From: Epiperipatus broadwayi
Lineage: Eukaryota; Onychophora; Udeonychophora; Euonychophora; Peripatidae
Length of the DNA stretch: 64,000 nucleotides
NCBI GenBank assembly: GCA_028023455.1
Contig: JAQFVV010012511.1
Span: forward strand, 3,040,165 to 3,104,164
Direction: 5' to 3'
Part shown: one piece after another, positions 58,486-64,000 of the stretch
How the letters are laid out: each line of letters starts with the position of its first letter
Position numbering within the stretch: position 1 is the stretch's first letter
The notes under the pieces: model-generated
Databases searched by the model: none
What the model was told of the DNA's origin: nothing
Seen by the model: only the letters and a program-made list of their open reading frames with translations
Translations under genes and position numbers: made by a program

Positions 58486-58848
58486 GCATTTGAACTCAGA
58501 CTTTCAAGCATCCTTCAATCATTCCACCATATCTCATACCACTGATACACATAATCACACACATGTAGGAAAGATAAATAATCACCAATATATGCATTTT
58601 GTGCTGAACCAGCACTCATCAGTTGGTCCAGATTATCATCTCCCACACACATATATAATCAGTGCTCAGTTTTATATTAAGATAGCAAACCCTCATACTT
58701 TAATGGACAGGCTTCAATCTATTCCAACCTCCAACTCTTCAGCCATCCGTACCATTAAATCTGATAATGGAAAGCTCAAATCCCATGTTGTATCAGTGGT
58801 ATGAGATAGTGTGGATGGTTGAAGGATGCTTGAAAGTATGAGTTCAAA
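58486..58848. repeat. family-3 repeat element, copy 3, with TIRs
   Basis: The most complete copy. Terminal inverted repeats of about 60 bp: TGAACTCAGACTTTCAAGCA at 58486 against TGCTTGAAAGTATGAGTTCA ending at 58848, continuing with ATCTCATACCACTGATACA against TGTATCAGTGGTATGAGAT. The hammerhead motif lies off-centre. The ORF across it is incidental. Confidence 0.85.
58572..58637 (-). ncRNA. hammerhead ribozyme motif, family 3 copy 3
   Basis: Minus strand: GATAATCTGGACCAA, CTGATGA (58616-58622), stem II GTGCTG-GTT-CAGCAC (6 bp perfect), AAAA in place of GAAA (G12 lost), 3-bp stem III AUG-CA-UAU, A17, then TTGGTGATTATTTATC. Inner stem I ACCAA/UUGGU and outer GAUAA/UUAUC pair. The G12 change should reduce or abolish cleavage. 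Confidence 0.7.
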
Positions 58849-58849
58849 T

Positions 58850-61345
58850 CCTCTATATTTACAATTAGACTCCAGGTATGTAAAGAGTGCCTGTATTTCA
58901 AATAAATGCTTTTATTTACTGTATACTAAACTGCCAAAATATAATTTTCTTCAACCACAATTTGGAATTTTACATTTAATGTGAAATAAAAGTATGGGGC
59001 ATCTAGGAGTGAATTAATTCAATCACTAATTGTAACAATTAATGGTTGAATTAATTAATCTCTGAATGCCTTCTTTTATTTTACATTGAATATTGGGGTT
59101 GAAGAAAATAATTATTTTTTATCTTAGTATATGAATAAAGTATTTCTCAGATAATCTGAACATGTTGACATTCACAGGTGATAAAATAAAGTGAAGTTCC
59201 TAAAAGATTGTAAAGTAAAAAATGCATTGTGAGCATCAATAAAATCTTGAAGAATAATTGAATGTTTTGATTTCTTTTGTGTGAATTTATTTATATTTTA
59301 GTTTATTTCAGTTTTCTGCATTTTTACATTTTTCAATTTTTTTTAAAAATATATTTTTAGACAAAATATATTTTTCATTTATATTTATGTTCATTGATTT
59401 GTTTAGATAACTTTAAAGAAATAAAACAGTTTTTTGAATAAATATCCCCTTCCAAAGCAAATACTTCTCCAACAGCACCTATAGAGAAAAAAAGACAAAG
59501 CCTCATTCATCAGATAGCCATTTATTGATGCTTTTAGAGGATTAGTTATTGATCATTAATGGTAGAAAAATCCTAAGCATCTTGAAAAAAATTACATTTG
59601 TCCTGAAATCATATCTCAAATCATAGGTATTGAAGACAGGTGAACTACTTCTGTGTCCTGATGTCTTTGTATATATTAATACCTTTTTTAAAAAATATAT
59701 ATATAATTTTAAAAAATACAGTTTTTAAGGCTTGCCTTGAGCACCAACATTTTTGTTTTTATATATGGATAACTTGAATATTCAGGATAAGAAGTGGATA
59801 TTGTAATAAATAAAACATATATGGGCTGCATATTTTATGTAAATCAACAAGCAGCATTCAAGGGTCAAAATGTTAGGCTGAGCACAACAATTCTATTCAC
59901 TTGAAGAAATTAAACAAAATGCATAATGATAACATTAATTTCAATAATGGAATTTATTTATTTACTATTATTTATAATATTACATCTTAAATAAATCTTA
60001 AAAAAAGTTGATTGACTATTAGAATACTGATTAAAAAAAAAATTCAAAACAAGAGTTTTATTGAAGAAAAATATGGACTCTATCAGTCTTGCTAGAGCTC
60101 AGTACACCTATTTCAAATATTACACAATTAATCAAAAAGCTTCATTTCCAACTATCATAATATGAACTACATGCTAGAATTCAAAACAAATATTTTGGTC
60201 GCAAGTATAGTAGATTAAGTCAGCTGTTGCTTCAATAAAACAAGCATTTTATTAAGTCTTGGACCATTTCTTTTTTGGGATTACAGTAACTGATATTGTT
60301 CAATATTTAGCTATTTAAAGATTGTTAGATGTAATTCCATTATTAGTTATCGATATTTTTAGATTGCGGATAATTGAAATTACATTTCTGTTTTAGCCTT
60401 TTCTAATCGTAATAACTGAAAAGCATTTAAAGGTTTATAAATGGTATTATTTCTAATTATTTTTATTTTCGAATGAAATTTTTCTGTTAAATTTATTATT
60501 TAAACAAATGAATAAAAACTTTCCAAAATATATCTCTGCCATAGTAATGTCAAAATGATACAGAAAAAAGAGAAGTTATAAACAGAGTTTCAGGTCTATC
60601 TCTGGATCAATAATACAATCTCTAGCATAAATAATTATTAATAATTTTGATATATTTAAATAAAACACAATAAGTTATCAATAACATTGTACATTGGAAG
60701 ATCAAGTCATAACAAAATTATTTTTATTTACTAAATGATGCCACAATTATATGCAAGATTTTAAAAAAAAGTTGGATAATTTGGATTACAACTATTATTT
60801 ATTAACATAAATTCTTTTAAATCTGTGCAAACTTTTAATCTCAGTTTCTCATAAAATTATTTTTAATTATATACTTATCATTTGCAACAAATTTTTTTTT
60901 CAAAAATGACACATCATCTTTAAACCTTTGTAGTTATTATTTTTCAAACATTTTTATCTGTAAGCTCTTCTGTTTTCTAAGGATCAGTAACAAAATATTT
61001 CCATTACATATAGCATTGTAACGTTCCTGTCAGACAAAGATTACATGTAAACAAAATATTATTTTTAAATATATATTGATTCAAAATTAAAATTTTAACA
61101 TTTAAAAAGTATATTATTTTAAAAATATTGTTTTTGGTCTCTTTCAGTCCATCTTCAATCCTATTTTTCTGTTTGCAAAAGTTCTTCAAACATGTTATGT
61201 AATATAGATTAACTTTAATCTTTTCTTGGAAAAAGAACCAGGATTCTATAATATATATTTTTATTTGATTAAATTTATGTAATTTAAATCAATATCATTA
61301 TTTTAAGATGTGAAAACTATTTAATGATTCATATCCAATTTTGAT
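58850..61345. other. AT-rich DNA, no recognised gene
   Basis: Some hairpin-like repeats: GGGGCATCTAGGAGTGAATT near 58997, and inverted GTAACAATTAATGGTTGAAT around 59030. ORFs are low complexity. Confidence 0.4.
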
Positions 61346-63620
61346 CATTATCTATGAATTGAAGAATGGTCTCTCGAGTTTAATCCAATTTCTCTAAACC
61401 ATAGTCTCTCTTTTCCACATTATATCAACATATTTCCTTGTTTAATCCATCTCACATGTATCTTTCTAGATCCTTTAGTCTTTTGGGATTTAGTTTAAAA
61501 CTATACTTCTATTATTCTCTCTTCTTGCAATATATTCAGCTCAACTTCATTTCAAACTCGTTTTTTTATCCACATATTTAACTTTCAATCCCTTCCAACG
61601 TATGTCTCCATTATTCACCGAGTGGTCTAAAATCTCTGTATTACTCTTTAAGTGTCCAAATATCAGAACCATAAATAAAAAGTGGTAAAATAGATCTTGA
61701 AATATCTTTTCAAACACAAAATCATTATTTCTTTTAATATTATTTCTACCAAAACAATTTCATCAAAGATTAATTTCATGATTATTTCCATCCATCACTT
61801 CCATGTGTATTACTAATTCAAAGTATTTGTAGTTGTTAAGTTTTTATAAATGAAAATCAACAATCTTTATTTTCGTCTTATAATTATTATATTATTTTTT
61901 GCAAATAATCACATAATCTACATAACTTAAATACTCTTCACTTTTATTCTTTTGTGAAACTGCTGTAAAAACTTTTGGAGATAGGGAATCTCTCTGCCCT
62001 ACATTCTTATTCTTCTCAGCATCACCACATAATTTCTAATCACTGCTGTTGCATTTTGGTATTCTTTAAGATATTTCAAGATCCTGGATTTGTATCTTGA
62101 TGGTTTAAAGTTTAATAACTATGGAAATTATTAAATCAAATACCTTTTTATAATATACAACTGTAAAACATGACAATTCTGTCCTTTCTATAACTTCTCT
62201 TAACACTAGGATGTGATTTACTATGCAAAAATTTCTTTTAAATCCAGCTTCTTCTTTTGGTTGGTTTGAATCCAAAGATTTACTCAAATTATAATTATCT
62301 TGATAAAAATGTTGTATAGAACTGGCAGAAGTTTAATAATCTCCAATTATTAATATATCTTTTACATCTTTCTTGAATATTAATATTACTACTATATTCT
62401 ACTAATCATTTGTAGTTTTGCCAATAATTTCTTTACTTTTCCAACTACATCCTTTTAAGATATCAATAATTCAGGGCTTTTCTTAGAATTTCTCTCCTTT
62501 ATAGATTTGCTCATTCCATCTCTTCATTTAAAATGCTCAGCAATTATGTAATTGTGGAAGTTATTTTTTTATGTTCATTATTATTATTTATAGAACTATT
62601 CCATACATTTTTTAATGCGATCCTTGTTTTTTAGTAATAATTCCATCTCCTTACGATTGAAACTATTTTCTTTTCAATCATAAGATGTTTTATCCATCGT
62701 AATTTTTTTTTCTATAGCTTTTTTTTGGCAATTCAATTATATTTTCATATATCATTAACTTTTTTTTTTACATCATTTTACAAAATTCTACATAATCAAT
62801 TCTTAATGGATCATTTTTAAATATTGGCCTCATCTCATTTGAAAATTTATTGAATTGCTTGTGTACTATCTATCCTTATTGCAGTTGTTAGTAGAATGAC
62901 ATGTATCTTCTAATTGTTCTCAATTAAATCTAAACCATTTTCAATGTCTATTAAGATTTTAAACTGATTTGCAAGTTCTAATTTAAATTCTCTGGAGCAT
63001 TTCCGATGATAATCTTTAACAGTTATCCTATCTCTTTAGTTTTGTATTAACACATTATCTTATATTTCATTAATTAACAACTAACTTCCTATATTGAATC
63101 TATTAAGAAAATTACTTTCTTGAATTACATATTTCTATTTGTTAAAATATAACCCAATTTTGCTGTATTTTCATTTGGATATTTCCATTTCCAATTAATA
63201 TTTTTCTTGAAAAATATAAAAAATCATTTTGCTTTTCTGGTCTCTCTCTCATCATCCAATCATCTTCCATCTTTTAATCATTTATCAATTCTAGCATTAA
63301 TTCCTTCTATGACAATCTTAAAGTGTTTAGTTTAATCAAAAGCATTTTATACATCCATATAAAACTTCTCTACTTCATCATAGTAAGAACTTATTTGGAC
63401 ATAAATTTGAATTATTTGCATTTAGTATATTCCATTAAGTTGAATAACAAGTTTTGCCATTCTACCTGATATACTATCAGTCTCTTTAATATTCTCTCAT
63501 TTTTTATTTATAATGAATCCCATTTCATTTGTGCCTTTGTAGACAAATACACATCCATTTTTCATATCGTTTTTCTTCACCTTTTCTTCTAGCTTCAGGC
63601 AACTTAGAAAGAAGATCACG
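61346..63620 (-). mobile_element. RTE-type LINE, second copy, heavily decayed
   Basis: Minus-strand homologue of the RTE at 44.5-49.2 kb. From 63600 down: endonuclease remnants (NGYILNKKxE-like, AKLVIQLNG, IIQIYVQISSYYDEVEKF), WKWKYPNENTAKLGYIL near 63190, RT remnants, and at 61350-61510 the C-terminal block with KDxxI-KDTCEMDxTRKY and ERPFFNS. Stops throughout. It is roughly 2.3 kb, with the middle shortened compared with the first copy. Confidence 0.65.
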
Positions 63621-64000
63621 ATGTTTCTTAATTTTAAGAAGTAAAAAGCAGTAAACTTATTTTACTAACTGATACATGTTGGCAGCAACCAATACAAGTT
63701 TATTATATAATCATATAAGAATAAATATAATATAAAAGTATGGAATAGACATTAATAGATTTGTCTCAATCAATTTTTTACAATCTGAAAAGAATTAAAG
63801 GGTCTCCTTTTATTTAACAGCTAATTCCTTTTTGCAGTTTTTCAAGTGATAAGTGTAAAATATCTCATGACCAATAAATACAATAAAGAAATGTCCCATA
63901 TCTAGTCTTTACAGCATTCTATTCTAATCAACTATGCAAGCATGCATAAACAATAATCACAGAATGAAAGTGCAAACCAAATCTTTAAACTAGTTTCTGG
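63621..64000. other. AT-rich DNA ending in a family-1 hammerhead remnant
   Basis: No gene. The last 13 bases, AACTAGTTTCTGG, match 12 of 13 bases of the family-1 hammerhead segment on the minus strand (complement of CCAGAAACTAGTC), cut by the window edge. Confidence 0.35.

Noticed and set aside
58469-58804. 111-codon His/Asn-rich ORF
   Set aside because: It lies wholly within the family-3 repeat with TIRs, and equivalent frames are not kept in the other two copies.

Overview
The window is animal nuclear DNA, very AT-rich by eye (roughly three-quarters A+T, not computed). It shows spliced exons with GT..AG borders, introns of 8-16 kb, microsatellites and a dense load of decayed transposable elements. 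No prokaryotic operon, rRNA or CRISPR is present. The lineage cannot be fixed from the sequence. A ciliary/axonemal gene, Merlin, hAT, RTE and Penelope elements and CTCF-like motifs together suggest an invertebrate bilaterian with ciliated cells or flagellated sperm.

The only host gene I can support runs on the minus strand through more than half the window. It is the 5' part of a SAXO4/PPP1R32-like gene (stabilizer of axonemal microtubules 4). Coding exons lie at 36770-36999 (start codon), 28859-29012, 20409-20525 and about 4735-4795. All junctions agree in phase, and the conceptual protein follows the N-terminal ~185 residues of the vertebrate protein block by block. The remaining exons should lie left of base 1. 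A possible 5' UTR/promoter zone lies upstream, at 42.7-43.1 kb, with CTCF-like motifs at 38.2 and 42.75 kb.

The rest is intron or intergenic DNA filled with mobile elements. From left to right: a LINE ORF1 with a CCHC knuckle and one stop (1-1284); an hAT fragment (5.4-5.9 kb); a large foldback (9.5-10 kb); a non-LTR RT relic (11.4-13.3 kb); a Penelope-like element with an inverted partial copy (15.2-17.6 kb); a Merlin transposon with TIRs and a perfect 8-bp TSD (25.5-27.3 kb) next to a non-autonomous relative (27.4-28.5 kb); an hAT-type MITE with TSD (31.9-32.5 kb); two insertions of a ~100-bp tRNA-derived SINE with perfect 14- and 16-bp TSDs (32.8 and 38.8 kb); an RTE LINE (44.5-49.2 kb) split by a palindromic MITE and by a Penelope-like element ending in a tRNA-like sequence; a ZMYM-type hAT (49.9-54.1 kb); a LINE ORF2 C-terminus (57.2-57.9 kb); and a second RTE copy (61.3-63.6 kb).

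The most interesting signal is a set of hammerhead-ribozyme motifs inside three dispersed inverted-repeat families. At least twelve loci are involved: 13.95, 17.94, 29.34, 29.72, 34.0, 34.65, 41.28, 41.73, 42.2, 55.1, 55.8 and 58.57 kb, plus a remnant at the right edge. They carry a CUGANGA-like box, a short stem II, GAAA and a tiny stem III, with a two-part stem I around an internal loop. Paired positions change together between families. This fits type I hammerheads of Penelope-like elements or retrozymes, here spread by short foldback elements.
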